Source: an uncultured Dehalococcoidia bacterium (GTDB taxonomy: Bacteria; Chloroflexota; Dehalococcoidia; Lucifugimonadales; Lucifugimonadaceae). From it: 64,000 bases of DNA. The position numbers and the translations under genes are program-made. Positions within the stretch are counted from its first letter, which is position 1. The number at the start of each line of letters is the position of its first letter. The notes under the pieces were generated by a model. It was not told the origin of the DNA. It searched no databases and worked only from the letters and a program-made list of their open reading frames with translations. Of this stretch, positions 17,446 through 26,325 are shown piece by piece. Location of the stretch: contig OY282385.1 in NCBI GenBank assembly GCA_958295935.1, forward strand, positions 248,001 to 312,000, read 5' to 3'.

Positions 17446-19115
17446 CCGACGGCCTGCTGATACACAGCGAGAACTGGCAGGCCCTAAACCTCTTGCAGGA
17501 AAAGTACAACGGCAAAATCAAGTGCATATACATAGACCCACCGTATAATTCAAAGACGTCAGAAATTCTATACAAGAACAACTACAAGCACTCTTCATGG
17601 TTATCACTAATGGAAAATCGCATCTCCATTAGCCAACGTTTATCTACGGTAGACGGCTCATTCATTATTGCAATTGATGAGAATGAACAAATATTACTCG
17701 GTCAGTTGCTTATGAAATATTTCCCAAATCACGATAATGTCTGTGTGAGCATTATTCACAATAAGAAAGGAATACAGGGAGACCATTTCTCATATAACCA
17801 TGACTTTGCATATTTCTGCGTCCCACATACTCTAAAATCTACTCACGGAAAATCTATACATAAAGATGAATGGATTTACGTCAACCTAAGGAAATGGGGA
17901 CGTGAATCGGAACGCTCAACGGCCAAGAACTGCTTCTACCCGATTTTTGTGGAAAATAGTAAGATCGTAGAATTCGGCGATGTATGTGACGACACCTTCC
18001 ATCCAAGAGCAGCCAATGTGCGTGATGGTAGATTCAAAAATCGCGTGGCAGTGTACCCAGTAGACGCGAAAGGTGTAGAGCGCAAATGGAGATACGCACG
18101 TAACTCAGTTGAAAGCATACGCTATCTGCTTAAATTACACACTACTTCATCTGGTGAAATTCAAATACACAAAGCAAGTGATGAACAAATGTTCAAAACA
18201 GTGTGGGATGATTCAAGGTATATTGCGGGAGATTACGGAACGAAATGGCTTACGTATCTTGGATTGAAGGTAAAGGAAGATCTATATCCGAAGTCAGTAC
18301 ATACGGTGGAAGACTCTATCCATTTATCGTCAAATAGTGACTCACTAACTCTCGACTACTTCGCCGGCTCCGGCACCACCGGGCACGCCGTCATCAACCT
18401 GAATCGCGAGGACGAAGGACAGCGGAAGTTCATGCTGGTCGAGATGGGCGAATACTTCCACACGGTGCTGTTGCCGCGCATCAAGAAAGTCACCTTCACG
18501 CCAGAGTGGAAAGACGGCAAACCAAAGCGCCCGGCAACATCCTGGGAGGCGGAACGATCACCGCGCATCGTCAAGTACCTGCGCCTGGAATCCTACGAGG
18601 ACACACTGGACAGCATCGCTTTCGACCAAGAGGCCGGCCGCATGAAGCTGGAAGAGCGGATCGAGGGATACCTGCTCAAATACATGCTCAAGTGGGAAAC
18701 CAAGGAAAGCGAGACCCTGCTCAACGCGGCCAAACTGACCCGGCCCTTCGACTACAAGCTGAGGTCTCAAGCAAACGGCGAGACCCGGGAACAGATCGCG
18801 GACGTTGCCGAAACCTTCAACTACCTGCTGGGGCTGAACGTTCGCACCCGGCGAGTGTACGACGACAGCGGACGCCGCTACCTGGTCTACACAGGCGAAA
18901 CCCGCGAGGCCCCCGGCCGCGTGGCGGCAGTCATATGGCGGAACACCGAGGGATGGACCGAGGACGACTTCAGGCGCGACCGCCGGTTCGTCGCCGAGCG
19001 GAAACTTGCCGATGGAGCGGACGAAGTGTACGTAAACGGCGATTCCTGCATCCTCGGAGCCAAAGCCGTCGAACCGATATTCAAGGCGAGGATGTTCGAC
19101 GCGGCACAGGCCTGA
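17289..19115 (+). CDS. Type III-like modification methyltransferase, catalytic part (beta-class N6-adenine MTase)
   Basis: This frame holds the catalytic domain. Motif IV DPPYN lies at residues 83-87 and motif I FAGSG at 358-362, with IV before I and the target-recognition part between, which is the beta-class order of type III Mod proteins. The frame runs back across the poly-C tract to GTG 17289 or ATG 17298, neither with a clear ribosome-binding site, so a separate catalytic half is possible but less likely than a single Mod protein of about 1,020 residues when the tract is 14 or 17 C. The middle is AT-rich. Its partner nuclease starts 23 bp later. Confidence 0.85.
   Translation: MGRMARAGHRLPPPPPRDSFLQEHPTLPLDTRHFSPDFTDRLLASFDDLDGMTDGLLIHSENWQALNLLQEKYNGKIKCIYIDPPYNSKTSEILYKNNYKHSSWLSLMENRISISQRLSTVDGSFIIAIDENEQILLGQLLMKYFPNHDNVCVSIIHNKKGIQGDHFSYNHDFAYFCVPHTLKSTHGKSIHKDEWIYVNLRKWGRESERSTAKNCFYPIFVENSKIVEFGDVCDDTFHPRAANVRDGRFKNRVAVYPVDAKGVERKWRYARNSVESIRYLLKLHTTSSGEIQIHKASDEQMFKTVWDDSRYIAGDYGTKWLTYLGLKVKEDLYPKSVHTVEDSIHLSSNSDSLTLDYFAGSGTTGHAVINLNREDEGQRKFMLVEMGEYFHTVLLPRIKKVTFTPEWKDGKPKRPATSWEAERSPRIVKYLRLESYEDTLDSIAFDQEAGRMKLEERIEGYLLKYMLKWETKESETLLNAAKLTRPFDYKLRSQANGETREQIADVAETFNYLLGLNVRTRRVYDDSGRRYLVYTGETREAPGRVAAVIWRNTEGWTEDDFRRDRRFVAERKLADGADEVYVNGDSCILGAKAVEPIFKARMFDAAQA
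17322..17337 (+). repeat. Homopolymeric C16 tract (candidate phase-variation switch) in mod
   Basis: Sixteen consecutive C residues encode a Pro run that links the N-terminal and catalytic parts of the methyltransferase. With 16 C the upstream frame misses the downstream frame. Slipped-strand changes to 14 or 17 C would restore the full gene. Homopolymer tracts in mod genes are a known on/off switch in other bacteria; here it could also hide an assembly length error. Confidence 0.85.
17550..18350 (+). other. AT-rich target-recognition cassette inside mod
   Basis: Base composition falls sharply just after the DPPYN codons (17535-17549) and recovers just before the LDYFAGSG codons (18351 on). 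The cassette carries many A/T-ending codons, unlike the GC-ending codons on both sides. It encodes the region between motifs IV and I, where beta-class Mod proteins keep the DNA target-recognition domain. The pattern suggests replacement by recombination from a lower-GC donor. Confidence 0.75.
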
Positions 19116-19138
19116 ACGCCATAAGAAAACGTTGATCT

Positions 19139-22100
19139 ATGCCGACCCGCGCCCGTACCAGACCAAAATCCCGTGAGAACACCGCCGGAGTATCCGCCCG
19201 GTTGGAAGAACGTCTGCTTCTGTTGGACTGGCTGCACCAGCGGCTGGGTTATACCGATACCGGGCCGCTGCTGAAGGACATGAAGCTTGCAGACGAGGGA
19301 TTCGACCCGGACGGCCACAGCTACGTCTATAACCGGTTGGCGTCGCGGGAAGGCCGGCTGCAGGGGATTACGCTGGACGACCTACAACGCTACGACCACA
19401 ACATCCGAGCGCATCTGGCAGCTATGAACGCGGGGCGCAGGCAGCCCATCACGCTTCGCTACTTCCAGTACCTGGCAGCGCTGTACGCCGAAATCTTTCT
19501 CGACTGGTACTTCAACCACTCAAAACTGTTGCTGGAGTCACTGAACCGATTTGTTTCCCGGCGCAACGCCAGGCGGCGCACAGGCGAACACGTCGAGACG
19601 AACTTCAACGACTACGATCTGAAGAAACTCGCCTTCTGGATGGCCACCGGCAGCGGCAAGACGCTGCTGATGCACCTGAATTACCGCCAGTTCCTCCACT
19701 ACAACCCCAAGGCGCTGGACAACATACTGCTGATCACTCCCAACGAAGGGCTGAGCGAGCAGCACCTCGCAGAATTGCAGGCGTCGAACATTCCGGCTGA
19801 CCGGTTCGACGTGGCCGAAAGCGGACTGCTGGCCGTCAGCGGAAACCGCGTCAAGGTTACTGAGATAACCAAACTGGTGGAGCAAAAGCGGGGCGGAGGC
19901 GTAAGGGTGCCGGTTGAGGCGTTCGAGGGCAACAACCTGATCTTCGTGGATGAGGGGCACAAAGGGTCGGGAGGCGAGGCGTGGCGGAGGATGCGAGACA
20001 TGCTGGGTGAGACGGGTTTCACTTTTGAGTACAGCGCCACATTTGGGCAGGCTTTGAGCGCAGCCGGCAACGAGGATCTGGCCGCGGAGTACGGCAAGGC
20101 CATCGCATTCGACTATTCATATCGCTTCTTCTACGACGAGGGATACGGCAAGGACTTCCACATACTCAATCTTCAACAGGAGACCACTCAGGACCAGACG
20201 GACAGGCTGCTGTTGGCCAACCTGCTTTCCTTCTACGAGCAGCAAATGGTGTTCGAGCAGCAGCGCGACGCACTTCGGCGCTACAACCTGGACCAGCCGC
20301 TTTGGGTGTTCGTAGGCAGCAAAGTCAACGCCGTACATAGGGAACGAGGGCGATCCAGGAGCGACGTTCTGACCGTTGTCCGGTTCCTGCACCGATTGCT
20401 GAGCGACGTCGGCTGGGCTACGACAGCCATAAGCCAGTTGCTGAAAGGCCAATCGGAGTTGCGCGACCAGTACGGCGAGGATGTCTTCAATGACAAATTC
20501 GACTACCTGCGCCAGCGCATGGGGAAGGCGGAGAACGTCTACCGGGGCATATTGGAGAAGACGCTGCACGCGCCCGCCGGGGGCGGGCTGCACATATCCG
20601 ACATACGCGGAAGCCGAGGCGAGTTGGGCCTCAAGGTGGGCGGAGCCGACGATTACTTCGGCCTGATCTACATCGGGGACACGGCAGCATTCAAGAATCT
20701 GGTCAAGGATGACAATCCCGACGTCGCGGTTGAGGACGATGCCGTCTCAGGCCCCCTGTTTAGCGGGGTCAACCAGCCGGGGAGCTCCATAGAAATACTG
20801 ATAGGCGCCCGAAAATTCATCGAAGGCTGGAACTCCTGGCGCGTGTCCAACATCGGGCTGCTCAACATCGGCAGAAGCGAGGGATCCCAGATAATCCAGC
20901 TATTCGGGCGGGGTGTGCGACTGAGAGGGCTGAACTTCACGCTGAAGCGCAGTTCAGCGCTGGAAGGCCGCCATCCCGATCACCTCGATCTGCTGGAAAC
21001 CCTCAACATCTTCGCCGTGCGAGCCAACTACATGGCACAATTCCGGGATTACCTTGAACGCGAAGGCGTGGCAACGGACAGGATGTTGGAACTGCCGCTG
21101 CTCATCCAACCCAACCGCGATTTCCTGGGCCAGGGGCTGCTCATTCCCCGACTCGACGAAAAGCGTAACTTCAAAGCTGAAGCAGAGGCCCTGCTGGAAT
21201 CTGGTACCCAGGTCCACAAGATATTTGTAGATATGACCGCCAGGGTGCAGTCAGTGGATATCGGACGATCCGGCATTGAACAGGTCAGCGCCAGTTCAGG
21301 GAGCGAAAGGCGTATCCCCTCCGAAAGCCTCGATCTGGTGGACTGGGACAAGGTATATCTGGCATTGATCGAGCACAAGGAGCAAAAGGGCCTCGAGAAT
21401 CTGGCCCTAAGCAAGAAGGCGCTGAGGAGCATCCTGGAAGCCGACCCGCCGGTGTACCGGCTGAAGGCCGATGATGCCCTCGTAAATCCCACAGGCTTCG
21501 CTGAATGGGAGCGGCTGCAAGAAGGGGTGGTCAACATACTGCGGAAGTACGCCGACGCCTTCTACCGGAGCAGACGGGAGCGATGGGAGTCGCAGCGCTT
21601 GGTCTACAAGACGTTCGACGATAGAGACTCCAACCTGCGGTTCAACGTCTCCGAAGAGAAATACTCCGGCAGATACATAGTCAGCGTTCCGAGGAAGAAG
21701 ACGGCGTTGATAGCGGAGATCGAGCAACTCATCGCCGATTGCGACAAACTTTACAACGGAGAGCAGGGCAAGTTGCCCCGTATTCACTTCGACCGCCACG
21801 TATACCAACCACTCCTGCTGGAAGGCGAAGGCATAGCTAAGATATCCCCGCCGGGGTTGACCGACAGCGAGCGGAATTTCATCGACGGTCTGAAAACGTA
21901 TTGGGCTAAGGAGCAGGGCAGGGCGCCGGACGGCCCGGAAGTGTTCCTCTTGCGTAACCAGAGCCGTGGCATGGGCGTAGGATTCTTCGAAAACAGAGGC
22001 TTCTACCCCGATTTCATCCTCTGGATCAAGACAGGCGACAATCAGCGCATCGTATTTGTCGAACCGCATGGGATGATCCACTCTAACGCGTACGCTTACG

Positions 22101-22357
22101 ACCACAAAGCGCGGCTCCATGAAAAATTGCCCGAACTGGCAGAGAAGATATCCCACAGCTCCGGTCCATCGAACGTGAGCTTGGATTCCTTCATCGTCTC
22201 GGCAACACCTTACGAGGAACTGCACAAACGATACGATGACGGGAAGTGGAGCCGAGAGCAGTTCGCAGACAAGCACGTCCTCTTTCCGGAGCGTAACGAC
22301 GGGTACGATTACGTAGCGGAGATTTTCAGGGAAACCGAGAACCCTGCAGCCCTATGA
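19139..22357 (+). CDS. Type III restriction endonuclease subunit (DEAD/DEAH helicase-nuclease)
   Basis: A 1072-residue Res protein. The N-terminal helicase has Walker A ATGSGKT (169-175) and Walker B DEGH (271-274), followed by the SF2 second domain with an R-rich motif VI (QLFGRGVRLRG). The C-terminal nuclease-like region has G-F-Y-P-D-F (Asp958) and V-E-P-H (Glu975), a PD-(D/E)xK-type layout. Res cuts DNA when Mod meets unmodified sites and the enzyme translocates. It starts 23 bp after mod and its last codon overlaps the aroK start (ATGA), so it is translationally coupled to the aro genes. Confidence 0.9.
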   Translation: MPTRARTRPKSRENTAGVSARLEERLLLLDWLHQRLGYTDTGPLLKDMKLADEGFDPDGHSYVYNRLASREGRLQGITLDDLQRYDHNIRAHLAAMNAGRRQPITLRYFQYLAALYAEIFLDWYFNHSKLLLESLNRFVSRRNARRRTGEHVETNFNDYDLKKLAFWMATGSGKTLLMHLNYRQFLHYNPKALDNILLITPNEGLSEQHLAELQASNIPADRFDVAESGLLAVSGNRVKVTEITKLVEQKRGGGVRVPVEAFEGNNLIFVDEGHKGSGGEAWRRMRDMLGETGFTFEYSATFGQALSAAGNEDLAAEYGKAIAFDYSYRFFYDEGYGKDFHILNLQQETTQDQTDRLLLANLLSFYEQQMVFEQQRDALRRYNLDQPLWVFVGSKVNAVHRERGRSRSDVLTVVRFLHRLLSDVGWATTAISQLLKGQSELRDQYGEDVFNDKFDYLRQRMGKAENVYRGILEKTLHAPAGGGLHISDIRGSRGELGLKVGGADDYFGLIYIGDTAAFKNLVKDDNPDVAVEDDAVSGPLFSGVNQPGSSIEILIGARKFIEGWNSWRVSNIGLLNIGRSEGSQIIQLFGRGVRLRGLNFTLKRSSALEGRHPDHLDLLETLNIFAVRANYMAQFRDYLEREGVATDRMLELPLLIQPNRDFLGQGLLIPRLDEKRNFKAEAEALLESGTQVHKIFVDMTARVQSVDIGRSGIEQVSASSGSERRIPSESLDLVDWDKVYLALIEHKEQKGLENLALSKKALRSILEADPPVYRLKADDALVNPTGFAEWERLQEGVVNILRKYADAFYRSRRERWESQRLVYKTFDDRDSNLRFNVSEEKYSGRYIVSVPRKKTALIAEIEQLIADCDKLYNGEQGKLPRIHFDRHVYQPLLLEGEGIAKISPPGLTDSERNFIDGLKTYWAKEQGRAPDGPEVFLLRNQSRGMGVGFFENRGFYPDFILWIKTGDNQRIVFVEPHGMIHSNAYAYDHKARLHEKLPELAEKISHSSGPSNVSLDSFIVSATPYEELHKRYDDGKWSREQFADKHVLFPERNDGYDYVAEIFRETENPAAL

Positions 22358-22905
22358 CTACCGCAAAGAACATCTACCTGATTGGCTTTTCCGGCACCGG
22401 CAAGACCGTCTCCGGCAATCTGGCGGCCATGGAACTCGGCTGGGCTTTCGTAGACACCGACGAACTGATCGAGCAACGGGCCGGCAAGCGAATTCCGGAA
22501 ATGTTTGCCGAGGACGGTGAAAAGAGGTTCAGAGAGATCGAGAACGGAGTGCTGCTCGATGTTTCCTCAGGCGAACGCCAGGTTGTATCCACCGGAGGAG
22601 GCGCGCCGGTAAACGTGTCGAACCGCCAACTGATGCGAAGAACCGGGATGATAGTGCGGCTCACGGCAAGCCCAGAGGTGATCCACCAAAGACTCTCAAA
22701 GGGAAGCAAGCGCAACAGGCCTCTGAGGCCCTTGTTGGTCAGCAACACCCCGATCGACAGGATCAGAAAACTCCTCTCCCAGCGAGAGTCGGCATATTCA
22801 CACGCCGACGTTACTATAACCACCGATGGCAGAGAGCACGCCAACGTGGCGCTGGACATAGCCCATGCGTGGCACAGGTTCGCACAGAAGCACGGCTATG
22901 AATGA
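22354..22905 (+). CDS. aroK: Shikimate kinase
   Basis: A 183-residue kinase that phosphorylates shikimate at the 3-hydroxyl. P-loop GFSGTGKT lies at residues 11-18, followed by VDTDELIEQ (substrate Asp), FREIENGVL, and the GGGAPV loop; the lid region RPLRPLL follows. The ATG overlaps the res stop by four bases and the gene overlaps aroB by eight, so the three are likely translated in a chain. aroK-aroB is a common pair; the unusual part is that a restriction gene precedes it. Confidence 0.95.
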   Translation: MTTAKNIYLIGFSGTGKTVSGNLAAMELGWAFVDTDELIEQRAGKRIPEMFAEDGEKRFREIENGVLLDVSSGERQVVSTGGGAPVNVSNRQLMRRTGMIVRLTASPEVIHQRLSKGSKRNRPLRPLLVSNTPIDRIRKLLSQRESAYSHADVTITTDGREHANVALDIAHAWHRFAQKHGYE

Positions 22906-24010
22906 CCGATCCGATCCCAACCTTGCCGCGATTGTGACCACCTCACAGGGCGACTATCGCGTGGTCGTCGGCCGAGGCGTTGTGGATACTATCGGGGCGG
23001 AGATGAAGCGCACCGGCCTCGCCGGTAGGGCGTTTCTCATCGCAGACAGAGCCCTCTTCCCCGATACGGCCAGGCTCGCCCAGGAAGCCCTCGAATCCGG
23101 AGGCTATGAAACTCACCTGCTCGCTATACCGCCGGGTGAACAGGCGAAGAGCCTCGATAATGCATCCCGCATCTACGACTGGCTCGGAGAGCGCAGGGCA
23201 GAACGAGGCGACGTAGTAGTAGCGATGGGCGGGGGGGTAACCGGCGACCTGGCGGGATTCGCCGCGGCAACCTGGCTGCGAGGAGTGGCGTTCGTTCAAC
23301 TTCCCACCACGCTGGCGGCTATGGTCGACGCTTCCATAGGCGGAAAGGTCGCGGTCAACCTGACCCACGGCAAAAACCTCGTGGGGGCATTTCACCAACC
23401 AAGGCTTGTCCTGTCAGACGTCGACTACCTCGACACTCTGCCAAAACGAGAGCTGGCCGCCGGATGGGCCGAGGCCATCAAGCACGGCCTGATACTGGAC
23501 CACGCGCTTCTGGAAACTCTGGAACGCGAGGCTGCCGGAATGATGACTCTCAAGGGAGAAGCAGCGGTATCGGCAATACGGCGCAGTGTCGCAGTGAAAG
23601 CCGAGGTGGTAGCTCAAGACGAGTTCGAGACCGGCGCGGCGCGCATTCTGCTCAACTACGGCCACACTGTGGGGCACGCCCTCGAAGCCATCACCGGCTA
23701 CGGGGAGTACCTGCACGGCGAGGCCGTTAGCGTGGGCATGATGGCCGCCGCCGGGATCGCAACCCGGTTGGACATGATCGGGGCCGATCTGGTGGAGCGC
23801 CAACAGGCCGTATTGACCAGCTACGGCCTACCTGTAAAAGCCCCCGGGGCGTCAGTAGACGACATCATAGACGCTACGAGGTCGGACAAGAAGAGCCGCG
23901 GCGGTTCTGTGCGCTGGGTGCTGCTCGAATCCGCCGGCAAAGCCACTGTACGCCAAGACGTGCCGGAGGAAATAGTGCGCGAGGCGATTGCGGAAGTAGT
24001 GGCCGCGTAA
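22898..24010 (+). CDS. aroB: 3-dehydroquinate synthase
   Basis: A 370-residue enzyme converting DAHP to 3-dehydroquinate with NAD and a divalent metal. The ATG at 22898 sits inside the aroK end. Motifs: PPGEQAKSL, the NAD loop MGGGVTGDLAGFAAATWLRG, QLPTTLAAMVDASIGGKVAV, and metal ligands in GWAEAIKHGLI, NYGHTVGHALE and HGEAVSVGM. It ends the aro run; the next genes are on the other strand. Confidence 0.97.
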   Translation: MNDRSDPNLAAIVTTSQGDYRVVVGRGVVDTIGAEMKRTGLAGRAFLIADRALFPDTARLAQEALESGGYETHLLAIPPGEQAKSLDNASRIYDWLGERRAERGDVVVAMGGGVTGDLAGFAAATWLRGVAFVQLPTTLAAMVDASIGGKVAVNLTHGKNLVGAFHQPRLVLSDVDYLDTLPKRELAAGWAEAIKHGLILDHALLETLEREAAGMMTLKGEAAVSAIRRSVAVKAEVVAQDEFETGAARILLNYGHTVGHALEAITGYGEYLHGEAVSVGMMAAAGIATRLDMIGADLVERQQAVLTSYGLPVKAPGASVDDIIDATRSDKKSRGGSVRWVLLESAGKATVRQDVPEEIVREAIAEVVAA

Positions 24011-24105
24011 ACGGGTGACGAGACGGTCTCTGTACAGGCCCGCGCCCCTTTCTCGCGGCCTGCCATGAGGAAGTTGACCGTCGATTGGCCCTGCCTAGGT
24101 TCCTG

Positions 24106-24381
24106 TCAGCCTCCGGCAACAGCGGGCACGATACTCACCTCGTCGCCCTCGCTAACCGCGCTGTTGAGACCGTCGAGATAGCGCACGTCTTCACCGTTCA
24201 GGTAGATATTCACGAAGTGGCGTAGTTCTCCGTTCGCCTCGCACATCCGCTCCTTGGTGCCCGGAAATTGGAGATCGAGCGACTCGATCACCGCGCTCAG
24301 CTTGTCTCCGTCCGCGCTTACGCTTGACTGATTGCCGGTAAGCCGCCTGAGCGGCGTTGGAATCTTGACCTTGACTGCCAT
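24106..24381 (-). CDS. MoaD/ThiS-family sulfur-carrier-like protein
   Basis: A 91-residue ubiquitin-fold protein ending in the diagnostic Gly-Gly (IVPAVAGG), which in this family is adenylated and thiocarboxylated. The N-terminus VKVKIPTPLRRLTG and the block YLNGEDVRYLDGLNSAVSEG match the MoaD subfamily. It lies 85 bp downstream of threonine synthase on the same strand. No molybdopterin synthase or E1-like gene is near, so a role in sulfur transfer to an amino-acid pathway is as likely as one in cofactor synthesis. Confidence 0.88.
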   Translation of the reverse strand: MAVKVKIPTPLRRLTGNQSSVSADGDKLSAVIESLDLQFPGTKERMCEANGELRHFVNIYLNGEDVRYLDGLNSAVSEGDEVSIVPAVAGG

Positions 24382-24466
24382 CTGTCAACTTGCCCCTTTC
24401 CGCCGGAGAAACGATCGAGTCTCCGGCCTTGGTTACCCTGCCGCGCCGCATTGCGTCGCGGCCCCG

Positions 24467-25723
24467 CTAGCTTACTCGGCCGTCTACGTTAGCGTCGAAC
24501 GATTCCACCGTGGGGTCGATTGACACCGGGTCGACGTAAGGGTCCATCAATTCCAGAGTCTTCAGGCCGTTGCCGGTTATCAGCGCGACCACTGATTCCC
24601 CTGGCTTGATCACTCCGTCCTTTGCCAGCCGGCGAAGCGCGGACACGGTTACGCCGCCCGCCGTTTCCGTGAAGATTCCCTCGGTGTCAGCCAACAACTT
24701 CATGCCCTCCGCCACTTCATGCTCAGGCACTATGACCGCCGTGCCGCCGGACTCTCTGGCGATGCGTAGAGCATAGAAGGCATCGGCCGGGTCGCCAATT
24801 GCAAGTGACTTTGCCACGGTGTCGGGTACGACGGGGCGGGCGTGAGTGTGGCCGTCGAGGAAGGCGCGGGAGACTGGCGAGCACCCCTCCGGCTGTGCGA
24901 CGTGCATCCGGGTGTTTACTCCGTCGATCAATCCCAGTTCCGCAAACTCGTTCAGGCCTTTCCATACTTTGGTGAACATAGAGCCTGACGCCACGGGCGT
25001 GACGATATGATCAGGGGCCTTCCATCCCAACTGCTCGGCGATTTCGTAGCCAAGTGTCTTGCTACCCTCCGAGTAGTACGGACGCATATTTATATTGACG
25101 AAGGCCCAACGGCGTTCGTCGCCCAACTCACTGCACAGCCGGTTGGCCTGATCGTAATTGCCCTTGACCGCCACCAGCGTCGGGCCGTATACGGCGGCGC
25201 CGACGATCTTCCCGCTTTCAAGGTCGCCTGGTACGAAGACCAGCGTTTTCATGCCGGCCCGGGCGCCATGCGCGGCAGTGGCTCCCGCAAGATTCCCGGT
25301 CGAGACGCAGGCAAGTACCTCGAACTCGAACTCCAACGCCTTGGTGGACGCCACAGACACCACCCGGTCCTTGAATGACCACGTGGGATTCGCCGAATCG
25401 TTCTTTAGCCACACCTCGTGAAGACCAAACTCACCAGCCAGATTGTTCGAACGTATTAGAGGGGTCATACCCGCACCGATGTCCACCGCGTACTCTCGTC
25501 CCACCGGCAGCAAATCATCGTAACGCCAGAGAGTATGCGGGCCGCTCTCGATGCTCTTCCGACTGATCGACCTTGAGACCGCCTCGTAGTCATACGACAC
25601 TTCAAGGGGGCCGAAGCAGAAATCGCAAACGTATACAGGCTCTACAGGGTACTCGCGACTGCACGCACGGCAGCGCAGGGATTGTACGTGGGGCAAGTAA
25701 TTGACCCTCTCGGAAGCCATCAT
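24467..25723 (-). CDS. thrC: Threonine synthase
   Basis: About 418 residues, PLP-dependent, converting O-phosphohomoserine to threonine. An N-terminal zinc ribbon (C-R-A-C near residue 20, C-D-F-C near 34) precedes the fold-type II domain. The PLP Lys lies in NPTWSFKDR, with STGNLAGATAAHG for phosphate binding and ALITGNGLKT near the end. Two ATG codons and one GTG stand in a row at the start; ATG 25723 is used. The MoaD-like gene follows and is probably co-transcribed. Confidence 0.93.
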   Translation of the reverse strand: MMASERVNYLPHVQSLRCRACSREYPVEPVYVCDFCFGPLEVSYDYEAVSRSISRKSIESGPHTLWRYDDLLPVGREYAVDIGAGMTPLIRSNNLAGEFGLHEVWLKNDSANPTWSFKDRVVSVASTKALEFEFEVLACVSTGNLAGATAAHGARAGMKTLVFVPGDLESGKIVGAAVYGPTLVAVKGNYDQANRLCSELGDERRWAFVNINMRPYYSEGSKTLGYEIAEQLGWKAPDHIVTPVASGSMFTKVWKGLNEFAELGLIDGVNTRMHVAQPEGCSPVSRAFLDGHTHARPVVPDTVAKSLAIGDPADAFYALRIARESGGTAVIVPEHEVAEGMKLLADTEGIFTETAGGVTVSALRRLAKDGVIKPGESVVALITGNGLKTLELMDPYVDPVSIDPTVESFDANVDGRVS

Positions 25724-26325
25724 CACTTCCGGGGGTCTGCCGGGAGTGACAGCAGCAGCCCTTGATCTGAACTCGCTGATTCACCGACTTCGCCGCATCC
25801 CCAAGAATCGATCAGGAACAGCGGCAAAAGTTTGACCTGGCCCAATCTTAACAACGGGCAGGGTAGCGGTCAACTTGAGGCGTCGCCAGCGCGTACACGG
25901 AACCTGCGAGGTGGGTATACGCCTGTCTTGCAGAGTGTCTGTTCAGCGTTGATCAGTAATCGCTTCCGGCTACCCGGAACCGCTGTCGATGAAGTGGCTG
26001 TCACCTCGCGCCAGAACGCAGCCTCCCAGACGGACGCCGCACACATTCTCATGACAACGGCTTTGCTTTCCTATCGCAACCCGTGGATTTTGACGATCTC
26101 GAATACTCCTGGAGCGCAGATGATGAATCCGCTTCTCTATGACCCCACCGATGCCGAGGGCATCAGGTCGGCGGTTGACAGTCTCCCGGATGCTCTATTT
26201 GTTGCAGCATAGCCCTCCTCCGGGACACGGCATTGCAGGCCCGATACACGCCCGGAAAGCACGTGACCCGCATTCGGCCTACAGCCCCGGCCATTTGTTC
26301 ACCATGCATCCACTAAACTAGCGCC
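25724..26325. other. Gene-poor interval
   Basis: Six hundred bases between thrC (leftward) and the SRAP gene (rightward). It must hold both promoters. An open frame at 25832-26212 has no recognisable fold, uneven composition and no clear ribosome-binding site, and looks like decayed sequence. TAAACT at 26312-26317, nine bases before the SRAP ATG, could be a -10 element. Confidence 0.5.

Noticed and set aside
23228-23236. Run of G in aroB as a second phase-variable tract
   Set aside because: Only seven G, it encodes the conserved GGGVTG loop and the frame is intact.
25832-26212. 126-codon frame upstream of the SRAP gene
   Set aside because: No recognised motif, no clear ribosome-binding site, uneven composition; treated as non-coding or decayed.
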